A DNA stretch of 62,359 nucleotides from an uncultured Woeseiaceae bacterium. GTDB taxonomy: Bacteria > Pseudomonadota > Gammaproteobacteria > Steroidobacterales > Woeseiaceae. Below, piece after piece: positions 45,767 through 55,644 of the stretch. The translations under genes and the position numbers were made by a program. Within the stretch, counting starts at the first letter, position 1. Each line of letters starts with the position of its first letter. The stretch covers positions 31,310-93,668 of the forward strand of contig CAMYOJ010000054.1 in the NCBI GenBank assembly GCA_947259985.1, given 5' to 3'. The notes under the pieces are model-generated. The model was given only the letters and a program-made list of their open reading frames with translations, had not been told where the DNA came from and searched no databases.

Positions 45767-48154
45767 TTACTCCCAGTTGTAGGAGAATCTCAAGCCATAC
45801 TCGCGCGGCCGGTTCGTCGTTACGCGGCGCTGGTCGAAAAACGTGTCAAAGAAGAACGGGTCGTCGAACAACACGGCCCTTTCATCGGTGACATTGCTGA
45901 CGAAGCCCTCCAACGTCCAGGCGACTGACTGCAGGCCGACGCGCAGGTCCAGGATGCCGTAGGAAGGCTGGATGAACGTCGCGGCCGCTGAATTGCCCGG
46001 ATCGTACTCGAAGTTCTCCAACTGGTTACGCGATTCATCCTGCCAGGAGTACTGGGCACGAGCGTACATGCTCTCGTTATCGAAGACCGGCCATGTATAT
46101 TGCGCGAATGTATTCAGTTTCCATTCCGGAACATTCGGCAACTGCGTGCCGTCCGGAACCGTCGTCGTCACGAAGAACGTTTCCGAAGTCTCGGCATTGA
46201 CATACGCAAGGTTGAGGCCGAGATCGAGATTCTCATTAGGCGCAAAGCGCACGTCCATCTCTACACCTTTCTGCTCAGCATCGCCCACGTTTGCCACGAC
46301 GATCTGGAACGGCTGACCGCAGAGATCGACGTCCGGGATCTCTCCCGGATCGCAGGGCTGGAAGCTCGGGTCGAGCGCTTCGATCTGGTAGTTCTCCCAT
46401 TTGCCGAAGTAAGCCGTGGCGTTTATCTGGAGCTTGCCGTCCATCCAGCGCGTCTTGGCCCCTATCTCATAATTCTTGAGTTTGTCGGGATCATACTGCG
46501 TCGGGAAGAACGTAAAGGGCGTGCGGTTTCGATTGGCGCCGCCTGCGCGGAAGCCTTCTGAATACAGGCCGTAAATCATCTTCTCTTCATCGATGCGATA
46601 GGTCAGCGTGACCTTGGGCACTAAGTCGTCATTTCCACCCTGCGGAGTCGTGACATCCGGCCATACGCCCGGCGCAATAATGAACGGCTTGTCGACAAAG
46701 TAGGTTCGATCCATGTCCTGGTCGAAATACCGGAGGCCGACTTCGGCCGAAAACTGCTCGTTAAAATCGTAGGAGAAGTTTCCAAACACGGCCCACTGGT
46801 CCCAGTCGGTATCGTCAGCCGACAACCACCAGGACGGATCCGTATTCGACGGAGCGTAAAAGTAGGTCCAGTAGTAGTACGACAACGAATCCAGGAATTC
46901 CGGCGTGCGCGCACGATACTCCCAGTTCTCGCTCTTGTCCTCGTAGAACGCGCCCACGACCCAACGATAATTATCGCCCGTCTGCGACAGGCGAATTTCC
47001 TGCGTGAAGCGTTCGTTTTCCTGATCGAGCGTGTTGAAACCGACCGTGTCCTGATCGTAACGCGTCGTGCCGGACCAGCAGTAGGTCGCATAGTACGGGC
47101 AGAAGTTGTAGTTGAAGTAGGCCGAATACGCGGTCCGGTCGAACACATAATCAATGTCACGATCGAAGTAGCTCGTGATCGAAATCACGTCGATGTTACC
47201 GATGCGGCCCTCGACGGTCAGGGCGCCCTGTGTCCACTCGTCGTCCCGCGTGTCCTTAAAGAACTTGACGGTCTTGAGGTCGCCGACGGTCGGGTCGTAA
47301 TTGTTGCGGCCATCCGCCTCCGATTTCTGGTAGATCGCGCTCGCCATGACCGACCAGTCGTCGTTGATGAACCACTTCGCAGACGCGCGGCCACCGACGT
47401 GGTCGACACCATTGTAGTTGTCTTCGACAACATCGGAATTGTCCTTGGTGCCCTGCATCGGGGAGACGCCGAGAACATTGTCAATAAAGCCGCCATCAGT
47501 TGCGCTGAATCCTACGAGCCGGATGGCGAACTTGTCATCCATCAAGGGCATGTTGAGCGTGCCACTGACCTCGTAGCTCGCGTCCGCGTCGCTGCCGGTC
47601 CTGAGCATAAATTCGGAACTGGCCGAGAAAGCGGTCGGGTCCGGCTTGTTCGTGATGATCCTGAGCGTGCCCGACTGCGAGCTGTCGCCGTACAGCGTAC
47701 CCTGTGGCCCGGCGAGCGCTTCGACGCGTTCGATGTCGACCATGCGGGGTTCGGGATTGATCGAGAACTGCGTCAGCGGCTGCTCGTCGATGTAGAGTGC
47801 TGCCGAGGACGCGGCGATGAAGGCTACGGGATTATCGGATACACCGCGGAATATGATCTTGTTCGCGCCTGCCGTGCCGCCGATGCTCGACATGCTCGGG
47901 ATCATGCGAATCGTATCTTCGAGATTCAGGAGCCCTTGTCGTTTGAGGTCTTCCCCGGTCATCGCCTGGACGCTGGCCGATACGTCCTGCAGGCTTTCTT
48001 CACGCTTGCGAGCCGTGACCGTGATTTCTTCGATACCCGAAGACGTGGCTCCCTGCGCCTGGACCTCGTCGGCATATCCCGCGACGGCGACCGATACTGC
48101 CGCCGCGAGCGCACTCTTAACCGGTGGCTCTTCCCTACCCGTAACCTCAGCCAT
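45767..48154 (-). CDS. TonB-dependent outer-membrane receptor
   Basis: This 795-residue receptor from the ATG at 48154 (MAEVTGREE; a GTG lies 2 codons upstream) has an Ala-rich export signal and a TonB-box-like EEITVTARKREESLQDV. The plug domain (about 50-170) has QGLLNLEDTIRMIPSM and GPQGTLYGDSSQSGTLRIIT. It ends with barrel strands and the C-terminal YGLRFSYNW. It is of the TBDR class seen with sphingomonads and gammaproteobacteria that import complex organic ligands rather than only iron. Ligand unknown. The 107-bp gap to the next gene is unremarkable. A beta-hydroxylase gene is divergent from it. Confidence 0.92.
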   Translation of the reverse strand: MAEVTGREEPPVKSALAAAVSVAVAGYADEVQAQGATSSGIEEITVTARKREESLQDVSASVQAMTGEDLKRQGLLNLEDTIRMIPSMSSIGGTAGANKIIFRGVSDNPVAFIAASSAALYIDEQPLTQFSINPEPRMVDIERVEALAGPQGTLYGDSSQSGTLRIITNKPDPTAFSASSEFMLRTGSDADASYEVSGTLNMPLMDDKFAIRLVGFSATDGGFIDNVLGVSPMQGTKDNSDVVEDNYNGVDHVGGRASAKWFINDDWSVMASAIYQKSEADGRNNYDPTVGDLKTVKFFKDTRDDEWTQGALTVEGRIGNIDVISITSYFDRDIDYVFDRTAYSAYFNYNFCPYYATYCWSGTTRYDQDTVGFNTLDQENERFTQEIRLSQTGDNYRWVVGAFYEDKSENWEYRARTPEFLDSLSYYYWTYFYAPSNTDPSWWLSADDTDWDQWAVFGNFSYDFNEQFSAEVGLRYFDQDMDRTYFVDKPFIIAPGVWPDVTTPQGGNDDLVPKVTLTYRIDEEKMIYGLYSEGFRAGGANRNRTPFTFFPTQYDPDKLKNYEIGAKTRWMDGKLQINATAYFGKWENYQIEALDPSFQPCDPGEIPDVDLCGQPFQIVVANVGDAEQKGVEMDVRFAPNENLDLGLNLAYVNAETSETFFVTTTVPDGTQLPNVPEWKLNTFAQYTWPVFDNESMYARAQYSWQDESRNQLENFEYDPGNSAAATFIQPSYGILDLRVGLQSVAWTLEGFVSNVTDERAVLFDDPFFFDTFFDQRRVTTNRPREYGLRFSYNWE

Positions 48155-48261
48155 ACTCACAACCCCCCGTTGGAATTATCTGGCTTGCAACGCTTATAGT
48201 TATGCCTGAGTCTACTATCAACATTCGCGCTGACACAAGATAACGAGATTTATTACCTTTT

Positions 48262-48825
48262 ATGAATATTGACGAGCCGATGAAAAACCTCGGAGACGTC
48301 GACGCCTCTTCGCTGATCGACGCGATCCTCAGCCTCGACGACGAAGCCTGGTTTCAGAATGTGAACCGGCAAAACGATTACGAGGTGCATAAACAAACAC
48401 AGTCAATCGTGCTCGTTTTTTGCGACGGCCCGATGGACGACCTCAAGGTATCCAAGCAGGACGGCTGGGATCTGCTTGCCGATGCCGCGATTCCGGTCAT
48501 GCATGACCTGATCGGGCGATTTTACCCACCGGGGGGCACGATTATTCGTGCCATGGCCGCCAAGCTGCTCTCCGGTGGTCGAATCAACCCGCATTTCGAC
48601 AGCCATGCGACCTTCCGTCGCAGTCATCGCATTCACGTGCCGATTACGACCAATAACCGAGTGCGTTTCATGATAGACGGCAAGCCGTTTCGCATGGATG
48701 TTGGAAAAGCCTACGAGATCAACAACCAGAAGACCCACAGCGTCATGAACAGTGGTGCCGAAGACCGGATCACGTTCATTTTCGACTACCTGCCACCCGA
48801 CCAGGTTGCAGCGCGCGCATCCTAG
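48262..48825 (+). CDS. Aspartyl/asparaginyl beta-hydroxylase family protein
   Basis: This 187-residue 2-oxoglutarate/Fe(II)-type dioxygenase has the family two-His iron site without a third acidic ligand: His111 in INPHFDSHATF and His159 in QKTHSVMN, with RIHVPITTN and the Arg in EDRITFIFDY for 2-oxoglutarate. Cytoplasmic members hydroxylate Asp/Asn or small-molecule/lipid substrates; the human enzyme acts on EGF-like domains. It ends 4 nt into the convergent TPR-sulfotransferase gene and is divergent from the TonB receptor. In many gammaproteobacteria this trio occurs together; the target is unknown. Confidence 0.88.
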   Translation: MNIDEPMKNLGDVDASSLIDAILSLDDEAWFQNVNRQNDYEVHKQTQSIVLVFCDGPMDDLKVSKQDGWDLLADAAIPVMHDLIGRFYPPGGTIIRAMAAKLLSGGRINPHFDSHATFRRSHRIHVPITTNNRVRFMIDGKPFRMDVGKAYEINNQKTHSVMNSGAEDRITFIFDYLPPDQVAARAS

Positions 48826-50846
48826 CCGCGAAGTGACTCCGGCTGCCAGTCCGCGGGTAGTGTCTTCAGCAGGGGTTCCAGGACCTCGATCATGGGCGCC
48901 AGGTGTTGCTCGTAGTTCCGCCACAGGTGCCTGGAGCTCGAATAAATCGGTTTGCGGACCTGCTCCGAACTCGCCGTCTTCACGGCACGGTCACTTTCGT
49001 AGAAACGCAGGCAGGCATCGTTCCACGGCAGCCCGCAGTATTCGAGGATGCGCCGCACCTGGGTTTCGAGATCGTCGACGACGTCCTCGTACTGCACGGC
49101 AAGTACTTTCCCCGGCAGGACCTCGTTCCAGTGATCCATCAGACGCCGGTACTGCAGATAGAATTCGGCAACTTCGAACTGGTCGTAAGTGAACGGCTGC
49201 CCCCTTGCGAACAGTTGCTTGAAACTACCCAGACAACTGTCGAGCGGATGGCGGCGAGCGTCGACGATCTTCGCGTTGGGCAATACGAGATGCATGAACC
49301 CGACGTGCACGAAGTTATTCGGCAATTTGTCGGTGAAATAAGGCGTGCCTTCGGGGCGGTGTTTCCTGGTGCGCTCCAGGTAATCGGCACCCAGCGCGGC
49401 GAGTTCATCGTCGCCCAGTTCTGGAACGACGCCCGGATAGCTTTTCTTGTCCTCTCGCTGAATGCCGATCGACCGCGCTACACGGCCCAGGTCGGGCAGC
49501 TCGTGCGTGCCTTCCACGTCCGGGTGACTCGCGAGGATTTGCTCTATCAAGGTAGAGCCCGATCGCGGCAGGCCTACAATAAATATTGGCGCCGGGCTCG
49601 GGTCCCCGGTTTCGCGACGCGACTCGATGAATTCCCTGGTGAACGTGTTGATGAACTGGTCGTGTACGTCCGCGGTCTGCACCGGGTCGTAGTTCTCGCG
49701 CTGGCGGCGATTTTCGTTGCCTTTTGCATAGCGCTCGAACGCCCGATCGTAGTCTTCCGCATCCTCGAACGCCTTGCCCAGCGCAAATTCGAAGTTCGTC
49801 CGAACCTCGTCGCTCAGCGCGGGGTCCTCCAGCTGCTCGAGCATCGTGTCGACTTCCTCCGGCTCGAAACGAAAGGTCTTGAGATTTGCCAGGCTCCACC
49901 AGGATTCGCCGTGCGAGGGATTATGTCTCACGCATTCGCGATAACGAGCAATGGCGTCTTCCTGCCGGCCAACAGTCTTCAGGACGTGCCCGAGCCCGGA
50001 CAACGCCCCCGCATGATGCGGGTCCTTCTCTATGGCGGTCTCGAAATATTCGATCGCCCGTTCGTGACGGCCGGCCATCGCGCTCGTCGTTCCGGATGCT
50101 GCGAAGCCGTTCGGACGATTGGGCTCGAGTCTCGCGACACGAGCGAAGGCCTCCAGCGCAGCGTCCGTCTTGTCCTGCTCCTGGCGCGCCAGGCCAAGAT
50201 CCATCCAGCCCTGGAAAAAGTCGGGCGCCAGTTCGAGTGCCCGCTCGAGCATTGCCTCCGCGTCGCCCCACTGCTTGGCGCGCATGGCGATACCGGCGAG
50301 CAGGCGTAGCGCGTCGACATTCTCGGGGTCCCTGAGCAGCACGTCGCGATAGATCTTCTCGGCTTCCTGCAGGTTGCCCATGCGTTGCAGACCCAGCCCA
50401 CGGACAAGCTCCTCCCGGTGGGGCGTGAGCTTGAACGATGCCTCGAATTCCTGCGTTGCATCGTCGTCCCGACCCAGGGCGGTCAGGACCTTTGCCTTTT
50501 TCATGCGGATGGATGCACTGCCCGGCTCGAGTTCCGCGGCCCGTTCGAGTGATGCCAGCGCCTCGCCCAGCTTGCCCTGCATGATCAGCGCTTCAGCCAG
50601 GCCTTCGTGCGCTCGCGAGAAATCGCTCATGAGTCGCGTTGCGCGGGACAGCGTGTGCTCGGCCTCACGCGCCTTATCTTGCTTGACGAGCGAGGCCCCT
50701 AGAAGACAGAGCAGGTTCGCATCACGGGGAAACGTGTTCAGCGCCTGGCGGCAGATGCGCTCCGCGAGCACGGCGTCACCCGCCCGCAGGAAGGTCGTTG
50801 CGCGCTCAAAAGAGGCCTTGGGAGTATCGTGGTCGTTGTCGTGCAC
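48822..50846 (-). CDS. TPR-containing sulfotransferase family protein
   Basis: This protein is about 674 residues. The N-terminal half is a run of TPRs (about 10-370; e.g. AEKIYRDVLLRDPENVDALR and AEAMLERALELAPDFFQGW). The C-terminal domain is a PAPS-dependent sulfotransferase: IFIVGLPRSGSTLIEQILAS is the 5'-phosphosulfate loop, and IVDARRHPLDSCLGSFKQLF is the 3'-phosphate-binding part. The start is doubtful: GTG at 50846 is my choice, another GTG at 50906 overlaps the Rieske stop; neither has a ribosome site. Sulfated product unknown; the gene shares direction with the Rieske gene and converges by 4 nt with the hydroxylase gene. Confidence 0.88.
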   Translation of the reverse strand: MHDNDHDTPKASFERATTFLRAGDAVLAERICRQALNTFPRDANLLCLLGASLVKQDKAREAEHTLSRATRLMSDFSRAHEGLAEALIMQGKLGEALASLERAAELEPGSASIRMKKAKVLTALGRDDDATQEFEASFKLTPHREELVRGLGLQRMGNLQEAEKIYRDVLLRDPENVDALRLLAGIAMRAKQWGDAEAMLERALELAPDFFQGWMDLGLARQEQDKTDAALEAFARVARLEPNRPNGFAASGTTSAMAGRHERAIEYFETAIEKDPHHAGALSGLGHVLKTVGRQEDAIARYRECVRHNPSHGESWWSLANLKTFRFEPEEVDTMLEQLEDPALSDEVRTNFEFALGKAFEDAEDYDRAFERYAKGNENRRQRENYDPVQTADVHDQFINTFTREFIESRRETGDPSPAPIFIVGLPRSGSTLIEQILASHPDVEGTHELPDLGRVARSIGIQREDKKSYPGVVPELGDDELAALGADYLERTRKHRPEGTPYFTDKLPNNFVHVGFMHLVLPNAKIVDARRHPLDSCLGSFKQLFARGQPFTYDQFEVAEFYLQYRRLMDHWNEVLPGKVLAVQYEDVVDDLETQVRRILEYCGLPWNDACLRFYESDRAVKTASSEQVRKPIYSSSRHLWRNYEQHLAPMIEVLEPLLKTLPADWQPESLRG

Positions 50847-50886
50847 GGGGGTATTATCTTGAAATCGGTGACGCGAGGAAAGCGTG

Positions 50887-51987
50887 TTACTTTTGCAGCC
50901 GGTCACGCACGTAGTTGCGTATATCGAGACTCAGGTCCTCCATCGGCCCGTAATAGCCCGATTCGAATACGCGCGACGACATGCCACGCTGCACGCTCTC
51001 GCATATTTCCCAGTCCTGTTTGTTGACCAGATCCCAGAATTCGACGGCGTCCAGGGGGTCGAAGTAAGGTTTCGCCATCTCGTCGGGGTGGAACAGGAAT
51101 TCACAGATTATGTCGGTTTCACCCGGCGAACGCGGCCACAGCGTAAACGACGCCGCATGATCCATGGACAGGCTCAGCATCAGGTTCGGGTAGGCCAGCT
51201 CGCCCTTGTGGCGCAGCTTCTCGTCGTCATTGAGATCCGGAAACGGCTCGCGATTCGTCGTGCCTGTCAGCGTGAAGGTGTTGGTACCGTCCTTTTGCGG
51301 GATGCCGCGATCCCAGTCGAGTCCTTCGCCGCCTGCCTTGCGGAAGGCCGGCACGATCTTGCAAAGCTCCGGATGCACGCCCGCGCAGTGATAGCACTCG
51401 TTGTAGTTCTCGAGAATCACTTTCCAGTTGGCACGCACCGAGTATTCAATGCGGTGCCCGACGCGCAGTTCCGCCATCGGGTAGCGGCGGATGCGCTCCG
51501 GAATTTCACCAAGCATCGCCGTGAGCGACTGTTCTCCGGGAATCACCCGCACGAACACGTAGCCGCCCCAGGTATCGATACCGACCTGGTGCAGGCCCAG
51601 GCATGACTTGTCGACCTCGACGTGGGGCGTGCTGTGCAGCTCACCATTCAGGCGATAATTCCAGGAATGGTAAGGGCAGCGGATACCCGCTTTGAATATG
51701 CCGTATTGCTCGTCGGGCGTGGCAGACGGCACGAGTTCGGCGCCGCGATGCCGGCACACGTTGTTGAACGCGTGCAATTCGCCGCCCTCGTCACACACGA
51801 GCAGGATGCTCTCCCCGGCGATGTTGACGAGACGATAGTCTCCCCTGGTTTCAAGCCCTTCGCGGCGCCCGGCGCAAAACCACTCGGCGTGAAAAATTGC
51901 ATCACGCTCGCGCGCGAAATGCGCCGCGTCGAGATAATGCTCGCCCGGCAGCGTCGCTTCGAGTTGTTGGATATCGTTCCTGTCCAT
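50887..51987 (-). CDS. Rieske non-heme iron oxygenase, alpha-subunit-type
   Basis: This 366-residue protein has an N-terminal Rieske [2Fe-2S] domain with CRHRGAELV (Cys, His) and CPYHSWNYRLNGEL (Cys, His). The catalytic mononuclear iron site follows, in ENYNECYHCAGVHPELCK (Asn-x2-Glu-x2-His-x4-His). This is the architecture of aromatic-ring or choline/carnitine-type monooxygenases. Related proteins (CntA, GbcA, betaine demethylases) also act on quaternary amines; the sequence YNECYHCAGVH is shared with that choline/betaine group. No reductase gene is adjacent. It is divergent (17 bp) from a CrtI/PYROXD2-like oxidoreductase. Confidence 0.9.
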   Translation of the reverse strand: MDRNDIQQLEATLPGEHYLDAAHFARERDAIFHAEWFCAGRREGLETRGDYRLVNIAGESILLVCDEGGELHAFNNVCRHRGAELVPSATPDEQYGIFKAGIRCPYHSWNYRLNGELHSTPHVEVDKSCLGLHQVGIDTWGGYVFVRVIPGEQSLTAMLGEIPERIRRYPMAELRVGHRIEYSVRANWKVILENYNECYHCAGVHPELCKIVPAFRKAGGEGLDWDRGIPQKDGTNTFTLTGTTNREPFPDLNDDEKLRHKGELAYPNLMLSLSMDHAASFTLWPRSPGETDIICEFLFHPDEMAKPYFDPLDAVEFWDLVNKQDWEICESVQRGMSSRVFESGYYGPMEDLSLDIRNYVRDRLQK

Positions 51988-52004
51988 GTGCTACATACAT
52001 TAGC

Positions 52005-53597
52005 ATGCACTACGACGTAATCATCATCGGGGCCGGGCACAACGGACTCACGGCCGCCGCTTATCTCGCAAGGGCACAAAAGAAGGTGCTCGTCCTCGAA
52101 CGACGCGACGTCGTCGGTGGCTGTGCTGTCACTGAAGAGGTCGATTCCGACCTGGCTCCCGGCTGTCGCGTGTCGACGGCCTCGTATATCGCGAGCATGT
52201 TGCGCCCGACCATCATTCGGGACCTCAAGCTCGCTTCCTACGGCCTGAGGATGGTGGCCTGCGACCCTGGCGTACAGGCCGCGTTCGATGACCATGACGT
52301 CGTCGCCTGGTGGTCGGACCAGGGCAAGATGCGAGCGGAACTCGAACGAATCGCACCAAACGACGTTCGCAGGTTTTTCGAAACCGAAGAGGAACTCAAG
52401 CGCCTGGCCGCCTACCTGCAGCCCTTCTTCCTCGAATCGCCGCCGGATATTCATGCCACGGGCCTTTCCAGGCTAGCCGAGCTGTGGCGGAACTACCGGC
52501 GCTTCCGCGGAATCACGGGCGATGACGTCAGCGGGCTTATTCGATTCCTGACGGGTTCACTGGGCGAGTTTCTCGATCGACGCTTCGAATCGGACAAGCT
52601 CAAACGCCTGATCCTGTCGAACAGCCTCTATGGCAAACATGGCGGCCCGTACCAGCCAGGTACGGCTATGGGCCTGCTGTTTCATCTCTTAAGCGGTGGC
52701 GACGCCGAGCAACAGGCCTGGCAAGGCCACGTCATCGGCGGCATGGGCGCCATCACGGCTGCGATGCGAGGAGCGTGCGAGGATCTCGGCATCGAAATAC
52801 GCACATCCTCGCGGGTCGCAGGGATCAACGTGGCGAACGGCAAAGCCAGCGGCGTGACGCTCGAGAGCGGCGACTCCATCGACGCTGACATCGTAGTATC
52901 GAACGCGGACCCGAAGCGCACATTCCTCGGCCTTGTCGAGAGCGGCGAGCTGTCCGATGATTTTCGCCGCGACGTGGAGAACATTCGCATGAACGGCCCC
53001 GCGGGCAAGGTCAACTATGTCCTGTCCGAAGAGCCCCGCGTCAATGGCATGCCCGCCGGCCGCAGTCAGACGGAGCGCTCGCTCTTCACGCTGATACCGA
53101 CGCTTCAAGAGGCCGAAGCCAATTACAACGCCTCGCAGCGAGGCGAACTGCCGGAGCGGCTATGGGTCGACTGCGTACTGGCCTCCAATGTCGACGACAC
53201 CCTTGCCCCCGAGGGACGCCACATGCTGACCTGTTTCGTGCAATATCTGCCGTACAAACCGGCAGGCAGTGACTGGAACGAATTGCGCGAAGCGCTCGGT
53301 GATCGTGTCACGGAACTCATTGGCCGGTTCGCACCAAATGTCCCGGCATCCGTCATCGCGAGGCGTGTCTATACGCCGCTCGATCTCGAGCAGACCTTCG
53401 GTATCACGGAAGGCAACATCTTCCATGGTGACATCTCGCTCGAGCAGATGTTTTTCATGCGGCCCTTGCCGAGATGGTCACATTACGAAACGCCGGTCGA
53501 CAATCTGTATCTCTGCGGCGCCGGTACCCATCCGGGCGGCGGCGTTACGGGAGCGCCGGGGTACAACGCGGCGCACGCGATACTCAGGAGCAGGTAA
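52005..53597 (+). CDS. FAD-dependent oxidoreductase, PYROXD2/phytoene-desaturase-like
   Basis: This protein has 530 residues from the ATG at 52005 (MHYDVIIIGAGHNG); the open frame upstream is antisense of the Rieske gene. The dinucleotide-binding VIIIGAGHNGLTAAAYLARA and VLERRDVVGGCAVTEEV are intact, and the C-terminal LYLCGAGTHPGGGVTGAPG resembles the CrtI-family end motif. Carotenoid genes are absent, so a desaturase on a polyunsaturated or isoprenoid substrate is uncertain; PYROXD2-like bacterial members have no proven reaction. Only 17 bp separate its start from the Rieske start, so one bidirectional promoter must serve both. Confidence 0.88.
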   Translation: MHYDVIIIGAGHNGLTAAAYLARAQKKVLVLERRDVVGGCAVTEEVDSDLAPGCRVSTASYIASMLRPTIIRDLKLASYGLRMVACDPGVQAAFDDHDVVAWWSDQGKMRAELERIAPNDVRRFFETEEELKRLAAYLQPFFLESPPDIHATGLSRLAELWRNYRRFRGITGDDVSGLIRFLTGSLGEFLDRRFESDKLKRLILSNSLYGKHGGPYQPGTAMGLLFHLLSGGDAEQQAWQGHVIGGMGAITAAMRGACEDLGIEIRTSSRVAGINVANGKASGVTLESGDSIDADIVVSNADPKRTFLGLVESGELSDDFRRDVENIRMNGPAGKVNYVLSEEPRVNGMPAGRSQTERSLFTLIPTLQEAEANYNASQRGELPERLWVDCVLASNVDDTLAPEGRHMLTCFVQYLPYKPAGSDWNELREALGDRVTELIGRFAPNVPASVIARRVYTPLDLEQTFGITEGNIFHGDISLEQMFFMRPLPRWSHYETPVDNLYLCGAGTHPGGGVTGAPGYNAAHAILRSR

Positions 53598-55577
53598 TCA
53601 GGAGGCGCGCTTGCCCGAGAGGATCTGGATGACGCCGGTAGCGCCTGGATCGATATCGTCGGCGTTGTAAGTCACGTATTCGTCGTCGCGCCTGAACACC
53701 ACGCAGTTGCGACCCGCGGCCTTGGCATAGTAGAGCGCCTCGTCAGCCGCCTTGATAACGGTCTCGGAATCCTGGCCATCCTGCGGCGTAATCGAGGCGA
53801 TGCCGACACTGACCGTAACCACAGCGTGAGATGAGCCCGGGTGATCGACCCCGAGGTCCTGCACAGCGTTGCGCATGCGTTCCGCAACCACGAGTGCTTC
53901 ATGGATATTCGCGCCACCGAGTACGGCCACGAACTCCTCGCCGCCGTAGCGCGCTACGAGGTCGAGGGGCCGGGTTGCGCAGCTTACGAGGGCCTGCGCG
54001 ACCTGACGCAAACAGTCGTCGCCGGCCTGGTGGCCCAGCGAATCGTTGTAGATCTTGAAGAAGTCGATATCCAGCAGGATCACGGCAACGGGTGTCTTGT
54101 CGCGTGCGCCGAGCCGCCAGGCACGTGCTTCGAACGCATCGAACTCCCTGCGATTGGGAATGCCAGTAAGCGGGTCGGTCTTGCTGAGCCCCTTGAGCTT
54201 CTCGTAAGCCTCCTCGAGTTCCGCCGTTCGTTCCGCGACCTCGACCTCTTTGAGGGCGACCTGCTGACGTAATTCCCGCCGCAGCGCCTCGCCGGCCTCG
54301 GTTGACTTCGTCAGGCGCTCGTAAGCTTTACGCAGGTGCTCTGATCGTGCCCGCATCGCCCTGAAAACGGGCCGGAACTCCCTGGGCGTATTGACCGGCG
54401 TGTGCACCTCGTCGCCCGCGCCGTCAACGCTGAAACTCCTTATCGCCGCATTCATACCCCGAACGGACTGGCCGACCCGCCGCACGATGGCGCGCGCAAG
54501 CAGCAGCGAAATACCACATGCGATCAACAGCAGGAATCCGCCATCACGGTAATCAGCGAGCATGGCAGCCGTTACCTGGTCGATGGGCACTGCGATGATC
54601 ACGCGCCAGTCGTTGTTGGTATTTGCATAGACCCCGATGTGCTTGTGCGCATGCCCGGAGCCGGAGTGAATGTACTCAAAGGCCTTCTGCGGCGGTCGCA
54701 CGGCTGCCTGCTTGATGACCTCGTAATCCGCAATCGATTCGAGCGGCTCGAGCCCGGCTCGCTCGCTCGCATAGATCACGGTGCCTTTGCGATCCACGAT
54801 AGCCAGTACGGCGTCGTCTATTTGCGGTCGCTCATTGTCGATTGCTTCGAACGCACGCAGGTTCATTGACCCTTCGACGACGCCGAGAAATCTACCTTTT
54901 GCATCGCTTAGTGGTGCGCTGATCGCGACAATCGGATCGCTGCCGAGATCGCGACCGCGGAAAGGCATGGAAACGAACGGGCGACTGCTCTCCAGTGGCG
55001 CGGTGTAATACTCACGATCCGAGACGTTGAAACCCTTCAGCTCGTCAACGGCGCGCAGCGGGCCCGACATGGTATTGGTGGCTGCAACAATGTCGCCAGC
55101 GCTGTTCGTCGCCAACGTCGTTAGAAAGTCCTCGTACACGGCGTGATACAACAACAATGCACGCTCGATTGATTTCGACGAGAGCTCTTCGCTGTCACTG
55201 ATGGCCGAGGCCACGCTGGCAATACCCGATACATGTTTGTCGAGGTAGCGGTCGACGGCATACGCCATCGAGCTTGCTGTCTCCTCGAGGCGTACCGACA
55301 GGCGTTCGAGCCGCAATTGCCCCGAGCGCTCGGTGAGCAGCATGATCAGTGCGAGAGCCGGAATCGTGCCGACCAGCACGAGGCCGAGTGTCAGCCTCGA
55401 CTTCAGGCTGTGGCGCGCTGAAAACCGCGCCAGGGCGCTGTTTTGATCCGCGGCCGCAAACTGCAGCAGGGCAAACAGCCCGAGACCTGCCAGCAACACA
55501 ATGGCGCTGACCTCGAGCCATTCGTGCCCGGTCAGGAGTATATCTGCCGTCAGTACCGCGTCTGTTATTGGCTGCAT
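53598..55577 (-). CDS. Diguanylate cyclase with periplasmic dCache sensor
   Basis: This 659-residue protein has a first membrane helix (about 20-42), a second N-terminal helix near 66-83, a periplasmic dCache-type domain (about 95-330, with FNVSDREYYTAPLES and VNTNN-like NTNNDWRVIIAVPI), a helix near 345 and a cytoplasmic coil. It ends in a GGDEF domain (about 480-640). The active site reads ARYGGEEF, and the product-inhibition site RPLD lies five residues before it, so the enzyme should make c-di-GMP under feedback control. The dCache ligand is unknown. The stop abuts the convergent oxidoreductase stop with no gap. Confidence 0.93.
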   Translation of the reverse strand: MQPITDAVLTADILLTGHEWLEVSAIVLLAGLGLFALLQFAAADQNSALARFSARHSLKSRLTLGLVLVGTIPALALIMLLTERSGQLRLERLSVRLEETASSMAYAVDRYLDKHVSGIASVASAISDSEELSSKSIERALLLYHAVYEDFLTTLATNSAGDIVAATNTMSGPLRAVDELKGFNVSDREYYTAPLESSRPFVSMPFRGRDLGSDPIVAISAPLSDAKGRFLGVVEGSMNLRAFEAIDNERPQIDDAVLAIVDRKGTVIYASERAGLEPLESIADYEVIKQAAVRPPQKAFEYIHSGSGHAHKHIGVYANTNNDWRVIIAVPIDQVTAAMLADYRDGGFLLLIACGISLLLARAIVRRVGQSVRGMNAAIRSFSVDGAGDEVHTPVNTPREFRPVFRAMRARSEHLRKAYERLTKSTEAGEALRRELRQQVALKEVEVAERTAELEEAYEKLKGLSKTDPLTGIPNRREFDAFEARAWRLGARDKTPVAVILLDIDFFKIYNDSLGHQAGDDCLRQVAQALVSCATRPLDLVARYGGEEFVAVLGGANIHEALVVAERMRNAVQDLGVDHPGSSHAVVTVSVGIASITPQDGQDSETVIKAADEALYYAKAAGRNCVVFRRDDEYVTYNADDIDPGATGVIQILSGKRAS

Positions 55578-55644
55578 GCCGCCGCTTGTCGTTAGTGCAA
55601 TCCTAACGACGGGTATCGGCAGGTAGCGTCAGGCCTTTAGCGGG

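Noticed and set aside
48903..50309. 468-codon frame antisense to the TPR-sulfotransferase gene
   Set aside because: The opposite frame holds TPRs and the PAPS-binding loop; no ribosome site here.
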